Assembly: GCF_023094165.1 (NCBI RefSeq)
Contig: NZ_JALMDK010000008.1
Span: forward strand, 310,001 to 374,000
Length of the DNA: 64,000 nt
DNA from: Crossiella sp. S99.2
GTDB taxonomy: Bacteria; Actinomycetota; Actinomycetes; Mycobacteriales; Pseudonocardiaceae
Reading direction: 5' to 3'
Shown here: in pieces, positions 24,784 to 33,470 of the stretch
How the letters are laid out: the number at the start of each line of letters is the position of its first letter
How positions within the stretch are numbered: position 1 is the stretch's first letter
Program-made: the position numbers and the translations under genes
The notes under the pieces: model-generated
Told to the model about the DNA's origin: nothing
The model's input: the letters and a program-made list of their open reading frames with translations, nothing else
Databases searched by the model: none

Positions 24784-26240
24784 CCGCCGCCGCGCCCGTC
24801 CACGCCTGGGGTTACCTGACGCTACGTCGATGGCGGCGCAGGGTTCTGCTGACCAAGGAAAGGCCCGGCGCGCTGATCGCCGTTGTCCTCGGCCTGTTGG
24901 TGAGCGTCACCCTCCAGATCACCGTGCTGGGGGCCACCACGGGAGCCGCACTGCCCTCGTCGCTGGTGGACATCGTCGGTATGTGCGCGCCGTTCCTGTT
25001 GCCGGTCGTCGCCCTGACCGCCACGTTCCGCACCCCACTCCGGCTGGATGTCGCCGACGTGTCGTGGCTGATGACCGCGCCCGGCGGCCGACGGGTGCTG
25101 CTGGCCCGGCATCTGTTCGGTTATCCGGTGCTGCTGGCCCTGCTTGCCGGCGGTGGTGCGGCGGTGTCCCGGGCGCTGATGTCCCAGCCGGTACTTCCGG
25201 CGTGGAAGCTCGCCTTCGTGGTCGGCGTGGCTGTACTGACCGTGCGCCTGATCGGGCTGATGGCGCATCTCGCCGCGCGGCGGGCCACCTGGATCACCCG
25301 CGGGGTTGTGCTGGTCTTCGCTGGAGCACTCGCCCTGACGATAGGCGAGCCGGTCCTGCGGGGTGAGCTGGTGGTCCAGCGGTGGTTGCTGACGCTGGTC
25401 GAGCCGGCGGCGGTCGGAGCGCAGTGGGTAGTCGTTCCCATGGCCGGCGTCGCACTGCTGGCGGCCGTCGTGATCTGGCGGGCTCGCGGATACGTCGAAG
25501 CCGCGGACGAGCGAGCCCGTCAAAATGCCGAACTCCAGGTTGCCATGCGCCGGGACACGAGCGGCCTGGAGACCGGGTCGAACTGGTTCCAGACCGGTTT
25601 GCGCTCGTGGTCCGGCGACGCGCGGCTGACCGGCGAGCGGGCGTTGCTGTTCCGCGGCGCGGCCCAGCAACGCCGGATGATGCCCACCTTCGGCCTCGAA
25701 CTCGGCGTGGAGTTGCTGATCACCGTCGCGCTGCTGGTCTTCGCGCCGGGCGTTGCCTGGCTCCCAGTGGCCTTCGTCCTGCTCATCACGGTCGTGACCA
25801 GTTCCTTCACCGGGATCGCCGTAGAACTCGACCACCATCACCTCTGGGTGGCGCCGCTGCGCCCGTTGCCGGCCCTGCTGTGCGTGACCGCTGTTCCGGC
25901 GGCTGCCGCGGCCATCGGCGCTGAACTGCCGTGGCTGGCACTGCTGGTCGGCGGCGCCATCGGCGGCGGCACCTGGCTGACCGGCGCCCTGCTGATTCCG
26001 ATGGTGATCACCACCGTGCTGACGGCGGGCGCGCTGGCGGTGAGTCTCGGCGGCCGTGGCGTTCTACGCGTCCCGTTGTCCTTCGGCTTCACCGCAATCG
26101 GCCTCGCCCCAGCGGGCGTGCTGTTGTTCTCACGCACGCCCGTCACGGTCCTCGCCGTCGCGATCACGCTGCTCGGGGTCACGATCGCAGGTGCCGTCCT
26201 CACTGCCCGCACCCTCTGGTCGGCTGAGGGGGCGGTATGA
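24780..26240 (+). CDS. ABC exporter permease of the RiPP cluster
   Basis: This 486-aa protein has about ten or more hydrophobic segments, including LIAVVLGLLVSVTLQITVLG, LVDIVGMCAPFLLPVVALTA, VAVLTVRLIGLMAHLAA, LLITVALLVFAPGVAWLPVAF and AVAITLLGVTIAGAVL, split by a cytoplasmic stretch around residues 235-300. It starts with GTG inside the ATPase stop. The fused, long permease suits a heterodimer-free exporter. Substrate assignment to the lanthipeptide rests on position alone. Confidence 0.85.
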   Translation: MTAAAPVHAWGYLTLRRWRRRVLLTKERPGALIAVVLGLLVSVTLQITVLGATTGAALPSSLVDIVGMCAPFLLPVVALTATFRTPLRLDVADVSWLMTAPGGRRVLLARHLFGYPVLLALLAGGGAAVSRALMSQPVLPAWKLAFVVGVAVLTVRLIGLMAHLAARRATWITRGVVLVFAGALALTIGEPVLRGELVVQRWLLTLVEPAAVGAQWVVVPMAGVALLAAVVIWRARGYVEAADERARQNAELQVAMRRDTSGLETGSNWFQTGLRSWSGDARLTGERALLFRGAAQQRRMMPTFGLELGVELLITVALLVFAPGVAWLPVAFVLLITVVTSSFTGIAVELDHHHLWVAPLRPLPALLCVTAVPAAAAAIGAELPWLALLVGGAIGGGTWLTGALLIPMVITTVLTAGALAVSLGGRGVLRVPLSFGFTAIGLAPAGVLLFSRTPVTVLAVAITLLGVTIAGAVLTARTLWSAEGAV

Positions 26241-26260
26241 GCCCGGCCGGGCTCATACCG
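26233..26260. terminator. 28-bp perfect palindrome, bidirectional terminator
   Basis: CGGTATGAGCCCGG followed directly by its complement, spanning the permease stop codon (26238-26240) and lying six bases from the end of the convergent SARP gene. Confidence 0.8.
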
Positions 26261-26266
26261 GTTCAC

Positions 26267-27106
26267 CTATCGAACTGGCGGGGCGAAGCACACGACCTGA
26301 ATCATGTGCTCGACGGGCTCTCCCCGAAGGATTCCCTCGTGGACCAGGTTGAGCTCGGCGGAGGGTGGCATCCCGTTCTCCTCCACACACACCCGCTGCG
26401 CCTGACGGTAGGTCGCACTGGCTTCGGGGCCACGTCCGAGCGCGCTCTGGGCCAACATGAGCAGTACCCAGAAACGTTCCCGGATCGGGTACTGCACGGT
26501 GAGCATCCGAAGATTCGGTATGGCCTGCTCCGGGCGTCCGGTCACCAGTTGACACCGGATCAGATCCTGCTGACACTGCAGCCGCCATTCTTCGAGCCGA
26601 ACGGCCTCACCTTCGAGTTCGATGATGTTACGCACATCAGTGAGGGCCTCCACGTCTCGCCATAGGGCAAGCGCTTTGAGTAGCCTCTCCTCGGCCATGA
26701 TGAAGTCTCCCGACCGGACACCTTCCCTTGCCTGGCCAGCCAGAGACTCGAATACTCGAGCGTCAACGAAGGAGTCATTCACGTTGAGCCGGTAACCGCC
26801 ATGAGTTGCAACCAGTGTCAACTCCTCGCTTTCCTCAATTGTTTGACGGATTTTCTTTACATGGTCACGAATCATTGATCTTGCAGAATTTGGCGGAGTG
26901 TCACCCCAGAGGGAGCGAATGATTCGAACGCTTGGCAACACGTTCCCCAGTGAAGTCAACAGCAATGCGAGCACCTGGCTTGTCTTGACCGGTAATTGCC
27001 TGTCGACGCCGTCGTGTCCACGGATGACCGTGGAGCCAAGAATCCCGAAAGAGATAGGATAAGTCAGCTCGCCACCCGGTCCGGCATGGGGCGTGGTCGA
27101 ACGCAT
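26267..27106 (-). CDS. SARP-family transcriptional activator (winged helix plus BTAD)
   Basis: This 279-aa regulator has an OmpR-like winged helix at residues ~15-100 (LPVKTSQVLALLLTSLGNVLP, IIRSLWGDTPPNSARSMIRD, THGGYRLNVNDSFVDARVF) and a bacterial transcriptional activation domain (WRLQCQQDLIRCQLVTGRPEQA, ERFWVLLMLAQSALGRGPEA) of SARP/AfsR proteins. The ATG at 27106 is preferred; a TTG 46 codons upstream leads into an AT-rich non-coding-looking stretch. Its codon use is clearly less GC-biased than flanking genes, suggesting recent transfer. It is the likely pathway activator of the RiPP operon. Confidence 0.88.
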   Translation of the reverse strand: MRSTTPHAGPGGELTYPISFGILGSTVIRGHDGVDRQLPVKTSQVLALLLTSLGNVLPSVRIIRSLWGDTPPNSARSMIRDHVKKIRQTIEESEELTLVATHGGYRLNVNDSFVDARVFESLAGQAREGVRSGDFIMAEERLLKALALWRDVEALTDVRNIIELEGEAVRLEEWRLQCQQDLIRCQLVTGRPEQAIPNLRMLTVQYPIRERFWVLLMLAQSALGRGPEASATYRQAQRVCVEENGMPPSAELNLVHEGILRGEPVEHMIQVVCFAPPVR

Positions 27107-27538
27107 TCCCTGATCTGATTCATTACTAAACCGCAAACAGGTCACCCCCCGAAACAAAAATTCGCATATCGCGCGCAGAAAATCTGCCTGAAGTTGACGG
27201 GCTGGCTCTGGTTGCGAGAGGGATCGCGGTTGCCATAGTGGCAAACTCGATAAGCCCTAATTCAGATCGACCGCCACCCCGAATTTGGCGGACAATCCTC
27301 TCGCTGCCATACCTCAGGATTTCCCGCCTAAATACCGGCCGCCGCCAAGGGTTCCTCGGGCTTGTTGCTCGCATGCTCGATTCGAACCCGGTATTGCCCC
27401 GGCGTGCAGTCCACGAGATCCCCCTAGTAGCATAAATGCTAGCAAATGTATGCTACCGCACTCTGGCAATGCCTACATCTGGGCGACGTTAGTTCACGCG
27501 AATGGAGTAGTCAACTTGCTTCGGGTGACATAGCGGCT
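27107..27538. promoter_or_regulatory. AT-richer intergenic region with clustered TAGCAT/ATGCTA half-sites
   Basis: About 430 bases with markedly lower GC than the rest of the window and no credible gene. At 27427-27456, GTAGCAT and ATGCTAC form outer arms, with TAGCAT-AA-ATGCTA (27428-27441) nested inside and further half-sites beside it. This may be the control region of the SARP gene, though it lies about 320 bases from the start. Confidence 0.45.
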
Positions 27539-28176
27539 CTACGTCACCAGGCTGGGACGACGGGTTCGAATCCGTGATGTCAAGTGATCTTGGTGGATTC
27601 GTCCGTGGTTGAGCAATAGTCGCAATCGGTAGTTGGCGAAGGTGTGGAATCCTCGGGCTGTCCGCTTCAAGTTCTTGATCTTTAGGTTGTGGCATTCGGT
27701 CGGTTGGACACCTCGGGACGGTCGCGTGAGCGAGGAAGTTCGCACGCCAGGCGAGCAGAGTCCGGCCGAGGCTGGCGATCCAGGTGGCGGACAGCGTTGA
27801 GTGAGTGCCGGTCGCACGCGAGTGGGCGGTGTCGTCGACCCGACCGCATGATCGTCGCCCAGTCCACCCACTGCTGCCGCGCCATCCACACCACCGCGGG
27901 ATCGTGGGAGGCGACGTGCTCGAACACCCACTTCCCCGCACGTTCGGTCAGACACGTCCGCGGTGCCACCGCATCATGCCGTTCGGTCCAGGGTCGTTTG
28001 GGGCACAACGCATGTAGCGGCACCACGGCCGCTTGTGCCCAGCACAGCACCACCGGCTGACCCGCCACCAGCCGGTCGTGCACCCACTCCGGCCGGCGGT
28101 CTCTCGCCCACGCGAGCGTCCCGCACGCCTGATAGCAGACCAGATCCGCGGATCGCGCGAGCCCCGAGCCCTTCAC
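27539..28176 (-). pseudogene. decayed ISL3-family transposase remnant
   Basis: Minus-strand remnants of one ISL3-type transposase in different frames. The 28176-27880 part reads like the N-terminal region (PVVLCWAQAAVVPLHALC, then CLTERAGKWVFEHVASHDPA and VVWMARQQWVDWATIM). The 27700-27539 part reads like the C-terminus (LKIKNLKRTARGFHTFANYR, then LRLLLNHGRIHQDH and RIRTRRPSLV). The DDE catalytic core between them is missing. The element lies between the RiPP cluster and the DMT transporter. I could not define inverted ends. Confidence 0.7.
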
Positions 28177-28180
28177 CAGG

Positions 28181-29179
28181 TCATTTCAGCCCGGCGTGTG
28201 GTCCGGAGATATAGCCACCACTCCCAGGTTGGTGGCGAGGAGTTATGCGGGCCGCCAGAAGCACCGCGACCAGGGTGAGCGCCGCGCCAGCCCAGGTGGC
28301 CAGGGTCGGGGTCGGGCCGGGGGTGACCGCGTCGATGACCACCGCGCCGAGCAGCTGTCCGGCCACGCTGGCCAGGCCGTAGACCAGGACGCCGATCTCG
28401 CGCACGGCCAGGGTGGCCACCGCGACCACGGCGATGCCGATCATGCCCGCCAGGTAGAACCACTGCTGCGCGGGGAAGTCCCGGCCGGGCCAGCCCTGCA
28501 CGGCCACCTGCACGCCGAGCAGCACGGCCAGGGTCAGGGTGGCGACCAGGAAGTTGAGGGTGGTCGCGGGCCAGGGCGAACCCGCCGCGGCGGCCACCCG
28601 GCCGTTGAACGCCGACTGCACCGCCCCGGCCGCCCCCGCGATCAGGGGTAACGCCACCAGGATGAGGGTGCTGGTGTTGCCAAAGCGGTCCAGTCCGGCC
28701 ACCGCGACCGCCAGCACGCACAGCAGCGCGCCGCCGAGCCGGGCCGTGGTCACCGGCCGCACGCCACCCGGTCCGAGCCCCCAGCGGTCCGCGGCCAGGC
28801 TGCCGCTGACCGTGCCGGCCACGATCGCCACAGTGAACACCGCGACCCCGAGGGAGGTGACCGTGACACCCTGACCACCCACGATCAGTGCGCCGGCGAT
28901 CCCGCCCGCGCACTGCCACCAGCGCAACTCGCCGCCGCGCACCGCGTCCCGCAGCGTGCGCAGTCCGCGCCGGCCGGCCGGTAGCGCGGGCACCACGGCC
29001 AGCAGCACCAGCAACCCGCCCGCGGTGGTCAGCAGCGAGGCGGCGAACCCACTGCCGAGCCGGGCCCCGAACTCGCCGTTGATCCGCGCCTGTCCGGCCA
29101 GGCCCACCCCGGCGATCACCGTCGCCGACACCGCGAGCGCTCGCCGCGGCCTGATCTCCACAACTGTTGTCACGTGCAC
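28181..29179 (-). CDS. DMT-family (YdcZ/DUF606) inner-membrane transporter
   Basis: This 332-aa protein has about ten membrane helices in two homologous halves (GFAASLLTTAGGLLVLLAVV, GVAVFTVAIVAGTVSGSLAADRWGLGPGG in the first; NFLVATLTLAVLLGVQVA, WFYLAGMIGIAVVAVATLAV in the second), as in DUF606 transporters. GTG starts exist at 29179 and 29173. The last ~17 residues (GSGGYISGPHAGLK) run up to the ISL3 remnant and look unlike the family end, so the original 3' end may have been altered by the insertion. Substrate unknown. Confidence 0.85.
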   Translation of the reverse strand: MHVTTVVEIRPRRALAVSATVIAGVGLAGQARINGEFGARLGSGFAASLLTTAGGLLVLLAVVPALPAGRRGLRTLRDAVRGGELRWWQCAGGIAGALIVGGQGVTVTSLGVAVFTVAIVAGTVSGSLAADRWGLGPGGVRPVTTARLGGALLCVLAVAVAGLDRFGNTSTLILVALPLIAGAAGAVQSAFNGRVAAAAGSPWPATTLNFLVATLTLAVLLGVQVAVQGWPGRDFPAQQWFYLAGMIGIAVVAVATLAVREIGVLVYGLASVAGQLLGAVVIDAVTPGPTPTLATWAGAALTLVAVLLAARITPRHQPGSGGYISGPHAGLK

Positions 29180-29225
29180 CGATTCTTATCAGCCGAACCC
29201 GGGAGCGCGCGCGGATTTCGGCCGT

Positions 29226-30344
29226 TCACCAGTCGCGCACCGCGTCCACCCCGGCCGCCAGGGCCGTGGCCACCGCCGGCTGGTCCGGCGCGATGGCGGT
29301 GAGCGCCTCGAACAGCTCCTCGCGTTCGACCGCGCCGATGAACGGGCTCCGGCCGTCCAGGCGGTTGAACAGCTCGCCGTACTCGCGGCCGATCTCGGCC
29401 AGCTGGGCGGGCCGGTCGGCGGCGGGGTCGGCGAGTACGGCCAGCACCGCGCGCCGGGTCTGCTTGTACTGGGCGATCGCCTTCTTGTACCGGGCCGGGC
29501 CGATGCCCTGCCGCCCGTCCCAGTTCCGCAGCGGGTTGTCCCGGTTCTCCGCCACCCACTCGGGTTTGCGGGCGCCGCGGATGTCCAGGTGCACGCCCTG
29601 GGGGATTTCCGGCTTCCACTTCTTGCGGGTGGCGGCGGCGTACTCGGCCGGGATGCCGTCCAGGCTGATCGCCTCGATCTCCGGGACCCGGTGCGGCAGC
29701 AGGCAATCGGCGGCGGTCATGCCGAACAGCTCCCACACGGCGAGCCTGCGCAGCCCGGTCAGCTCGTTGAGCGCGACGGCGTTGCGCAGCAGGCCCAGTC
29801 TGCCGCGCAGGGTGAGGTGCTGGAGGTGGGGGAATTTGGTGACCAGCGGCGCGCAGTCCAATTCCTCGACGCCGCGCACGGTCAGCCAGCGCACGCCCGG
29901 GTCCGGCTCGGCCCGGCCGATCTCGGCGCCGGTGTACTCGGCCGCCCACGGCGTGACCGGCTCCTCGGTGATCTGCGCGTCCCAGCGGCGTTGCAGGTGC
30001 AGCTGGTGCCCGAGGTACCAGCCGCTGGAGTAGGAGTTCGTCACCTCCGGGCCCAGCAGCGGCAGCGAGCCGAGCACCCGATAGCTGCGCGGCAGCACCC
30101 ACTCCCAGTTGGTGTGCGCCAGGGTGCCGTTCCAGCTGTGGTGGGTCAGCCGCAACGGCTCCACCTCGCCCAGCTCGGCCACGGTGGCGGGCTCCGGGCC
30201 GGACCAGGCCAGCTCCAGCACCACGGCCAGTTCCGACTCCGGGGAGAGCCGGGTGACCTGGGCCGCGGTCCACTCGCCGAGGTGCTCGCTGAAGGCGGTC
30301 ACGATGTCACCCGGCGCCAGCGGGCGCGGCGGAGTAGCGGTCAT
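29226..30344 (-). CDS. uncharacterised leucine-rich protein beside the NACHT genes
   Basis: This 372-aa protein of unknown function starts at ATG 30344. Residues ~1-60 look like a small beta domain (LAPGDIVTAFSEHLGEWTAA), and residues ~165-235 contain leucine-rich segments with LRR spacing (PHLQHLTLRGRLGLLRNAVA, LTGLRRLAVWELFG). The C-terminal third is helical with Arg/Lys-rich RYKKAIAQYKQTRRAVLAVL. It is divergent from the first NACHT gene; the LRR-like part resembles their C-terminal sensor regions in style, so a partner or regulator role is possible. I do not recognise the family. Confidence 0.75.
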   Translation of the reverse strand: MTATPPRPLAPGDIVTAFSEHLGEWTAAQVTRLSPESELAVVLELAWSGPEPATVAELGEVEPLRLTHHSWNGTLAHTNWEWVLPRSYRVLGSLPLLGPEVTNSYSSGWYLGHQLHLQRRWDAQITEEPVTPWAAEYTGAEIGRAEPDPGVRWLTVRGVEELDCAPLVTKFPHLQHLTLRGRLGLLRNAVALNELTGLRRLAVWELFGMTAADCLLPHRVPEIEAISLDGIPAEYAAATRKKWKPEIPQGVHLDIRGARKPEWVAENRDNPLRNWDGRQGIGPARYKKAIAQYKQTRRAVLAVLADPAADRPAQLAEIGREYGELFNRLDGRSPFIGAVEREELFEALTAIAPDQPAVATALAAGVDAVRDW

Positions 30345-30500
30345 GACCGGCAGGGTAGGCCGAACGACTGACATTCCTGCCGGTTCGCTAACCGGGCCGG
30401 GCGGGCATTCGACAGACTGCGCACGGCACCGGAGACGGGGGAGGCTGTCATCAGCGGGCTGGAGCTGCTCGACCTGGGCAAGATCATCGCGGAGAAGGCG

Positions 30501-33470
30501 GTGACCGCGTGGCTGCGCAGGCACCGGGCCCGGCAGCAGCGCACGGCCAGCCTGGCCGAACTGGCCGCGGCGGAACTGGCCGGCCCGGTGCAGCGGGACA
30601 AGCTGAACCGGCTGCTGGGCAACGTCGGCGGGCAGGTCGCCGAACGCCTGGAACTGGTCCTGGCCACCCGGTTCAAATCCCTACCAGGAAACGAGATCGC
30701 CGCCGCGCTGGCCGGCGCCGGGGACGCCTTGGCCGAGGTCGAGCTGACCGATGAGCTGCTGTTCGCGGTCGACGCCGACGGGGACAAGCTCGCCGCGCAC
30801 GTCCGCGCGGTCTGCCCGCCGCCCCGCGGCCTGGCCGAACCCGCCGCCCAGCTCTACGACATCGCCCTGGACCAGTCCTGCCGCTACCTGGCCCAGGTGA
30901 TCCAGCACCTGCCCGCGCTGCCACCCCGCGCGCTCGCCGAAACCCTGTCCCGGCTGACCGCGCAGACCGCCCAGCTCGACGAGTTGCTGGCCCGGGTGCC
31001 GCGCTCCACCCTGCACGCGCCCCGGGCCACCGGCCACGACGCCGAGTTCACCGCGGCCTACCTGCGGCACATCGAGTCCACATTGGACAGTGTGCTGCTG
31101 CTCGGGCTGGCAACGCACGAACAGCCCAAGTTGGCGTTGAGCATGGCGTACCTGAGCCTGAGCGTGTCCAGTGTGGTGGACTGCCGCAGCCGGTCGACCC
31201 GGCGACGTCCGGACCGGCACTGGTTCGCCGAGACCGGCGAGGAGACCACCAGCACCGGCCGGGTGGAGGCCGCGATCGGCGCGGCGGACCGCAGTTTTGT
31301 CCGTGGTGAGGCGGGTTCCGGCAAGACCACCCTGCTGCACTGGCTCGCCGTCACCGCCGCCCGCGCCGCCTTCACCGAGCAGCTCGCGGACTGGAACTCC
31401 TGCGTGCCCTTCGTGATCCGGCTGCGCGCGCACGCCACCGGCGAGCTGCCCCGCCCGGAACAGTTCCTCCAGGACGCCTGGCCCAGCCGCGCCGCCGAAA
31501 TGCCCGAACTGTGGGTGCACCGCCGCCTCGACGAAGGCAGTGCGTTGCTGCTGGTCGACGGAGTGGACGAGGTGCCGTCCGCGCGGCGGCCGCAGGTGCA
31601 CGCCTGGCTGGCCGAACTGGCCCGCGAGTTCCCGCAAGCCCGGATCGTGGTCACCGCCCGCCCCGCCGCGGCCGAGGCGAAATGGCTGGCCGCCGAGGGT
31701 TTCGCCGCGGTCACCCTGGAACCGATGAACCGCGAGGACCTCGACCAGTTCGTGGCCCGCTGGCACGAGGCCGCGCACCGCGCGCACACCCTGCCCTGCG
31801 ACCCGGCCGAACTGCCCGCCGCCCAGCGCCGCCTGCGCAACCAGTTCGCCAGCCGCCCACACCTGCGCACCCTGGCCGCGAACCCGTTGCTGGCCGCCAT
31901 GTTGTGCGCCCTCAACCTGGACCAGGTCACCGAACTGCCACGCAACCGGATGGAGCTGTACCGCAGGGCCCTGGAAATGTTCCTGGAGACCAGGGACGTC
32001 AAGCGCGGCATCCCCGGAATCCTGGACGTGGCCCAGAAACGAGTCCTGTTGCGCGACCTGGCCTGGCGACTCACCGAGGCCAACCGGATCGAACTCTCCC
32101 GGTCCCGCGCCGAGGAACACGTGGCCCGCAAACTGCCCGCGATGCCGAATGTCACCGAGTCCGCGGATCACATCCTGGACCACCTCCTGGAACGCAGCGG
32201 CGTGTTGCGGGAACCGGTGCCGGGCACGGTGGACTTCGTGCACCGGACCTTCCAGGAGTACCTGGCGGCGAGTGAGGCGACCGAGCAGGGGCGGATCGAG
32301 AAGCTGGTCTCGCAGGCGCACCTGGACGTGTGGTGGGAGACCATCGTGATGGCCTGCGGACACGCGAAACGCACCCAGGCCGATCTGCTGCTGACCGAGA
32401 TCCTGGATCGCGCGGAGTCGGAACCTCGGCGGGCCAGGCATTTGCGGCTGCTGGCGGCGGCCTGCCTGGAGACGGTGGATGAACTGGATCCGCCGGTGCG
32501 AGCGCGGGTGGATGCGGTGATCGAGCAGCATCTGGTGCCGCCGCGCAGTGTGCGTGAGGCGGGATCGCTTGCCACCATTGGGCATCGGGTGCTGCGGTAC
32601 TTTCCGTCCACTTTGGACGATCTGTCCGAAGCTTCGGCGGCGGCGACTGTGCGGGCGGCGGCATTCACGGAGAACCAGGAGGCGCTGGCGCTGTTGCGCG
32701 GGTATGCGGGGGATCCGCGGCATCGGGTGCAGGAAGAGCTGTCCCGAGCCTGGCGGTACTTCGAACCGCAGCGGTACGCGGAGGAAGTGCTGGCCGAGGC
32801 GCCCTTGAAGGATGGGCATATCAAGGTGAAGGACGAGCACCTGCTGCCGTACGTCGATCGGCTGACCCGCCTACGCAGTCTGCGGGTCGACCTGGAGTCG
32901 GGCCGCCGCCTGGTGCCGCTGGACATCATCGCCGGTCTGCCCAAACTCACCGCGGTGAATCTTGATCTCCAGCACGAGACCGTTGATCTGGAACCATTGG
33001 CCGAACACCCACTGCTGCGCACCGTGGAACTCTTCGCCGCCGCGAACTACCAGCGGCATGACGTGCTGACCCGGTTGCCCGCGCTGGTCCACCTGGCGCT
33101 GTTCCAACTCGAACCCATGGCCGAGATCCGGTTCCTGCGTGCGCTGCCCAACCTGTTGACCCTGTCGCTGGATCAGCTCTACAACATCGACGACTATTCC
33201 CCACTCGACGACCTGAACTCCCTGTGGTGTTTGAACCTCTGGTCCCGCGCGAGCCTGGCAAGCAGTTCTGGGCAGGCTTGGCCGAGCGTCTCGCGGCTGC
33301 TGTTGGGCGAGGCAGGTCTCGATGTGCTTGACCGACTTCCGGACTTGTTTCCCAACCTGGACACACTGACCATCGATCGGTACGTCGCCCGCACCTCAGC
33401 TCCGCTGGAGCGGTTGTCGTTGCGGAAGTTGGAGATCCGGCGAAGCGACCACACCACGAGGAGGCCGTGA
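30501..33470 (+). CDS. NACHT NTPase with C-terminal leucine-rich repeats (NLR-like), paralogue 1
   Basis: This 989-aa STAND protein has an N-terminal helical domain (residues ~1-240), NACHT NTPase with Walker A GEAGSGKTT (Lys275) and Walker B LLLVDGVDEVP (Asp353, Asp356), a winged-helix/helical region, HEAT-like helices near 700-760, and leucine-rich repeats from ~790 to the end. Bacterial NACHT proteins of this form defend against phages by sensing and oligomerising; that role is inferred. The GTG at 30501 has GGAGAAGGC upstream, but the paralogue's N-terminus aligns 18 codons further upstream, where this gene has GTC instead of GTG. It overlaps paralogue 2 by four bases. Confidence 0.9.
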   Translation: MTAWLRRHRARQQRTASLAELAAAELAGPVQRDKLNRLLGNVGGQVAERLELVLATRFKSLPGNEIAAALAGAGDALAEVELTDELLFAVDADGDKLAAHVRAVCPPPRGLAEPAAQLYDIALDQSCRYLAQVIQHLPALPPRALAETLSRLTAQTAQLDELLARVPRSTLHAPRATGHDAEFTAAYLRHIESTLDSVLLLGLATHEQPKLALSMAYLSLSVSSVVDCRSRSTRRRPDRHWFAETGEETTSTGRVEAAIGAADRSFVRGEAGSGKTTLLHWLAVTAARAAFTEQLADWNSCVPFVIRLRAHATGELPRPEQFLQDAWPSRAAEMPELWVHRRLDEGSALLLVDGVDEVPSARRPQVHAWLAELAREFPQARIVVTARPAAAEAKWLAAEGFAAVTLEPMNREDLDQFVARWHEAAHRAHTLPCDPAELPAAQRRLRNQFASRPHLRTLAANPLLAAMLCALNLDQVTELPRNRMELYRRALEMFLETRDVKRGIPGILDVAQKRVLLRDLAWRLTEANRIELSRSRAEEHVARKLPAMPNVTESADHILDHLLERSGVLREPVPGTVDFVHRTFQEYLAASEATEQGRIEKLVSQAHLDVWWETIVMACGHAKRTQADLLLTEILDRAESEPRRARHLRLLAAACLETVDELDPPVRARVDAVIEQHLVPPRSVREAGSLATIGHRVLRYFPSTLDDLSEASAAATVRAAAFTENQEALALLRGYAGDPRHRVQEELSRAWRYFEPQRYAEEVLAEAPLKDGHIKVKDEHLLPYVDRLTRLRSLRVDLESGRRLVPLDIIAGLPKLTAVNLDLQHETVDLEPLAEHPLLRTVELFAAANYQRHDVLTRLPALVHLALFQLEPMAEIRFLRALPNLLTLSLDQLYNIDDYSPLDDLNSLWCLNLWSRASLASSSGQAWPSVSRLLLGEAGLDVLDRLPDLFPNLDTLTIDRYVARTSAPLERLSLRKLEIRRSDHTTRRP

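Noticed and set aside
27526..27582. tRNA-like segment with GGGTTCGAATCC and TGACAT/ATGTCA ends, resembling a T-arm or attachment site
   Set aside because: Only 57 bases, no anticodon arm fits, and the segment is the reverse of the ISL3 transposase C-terminal codons (RIRTRRPSLV), which explains the bases.
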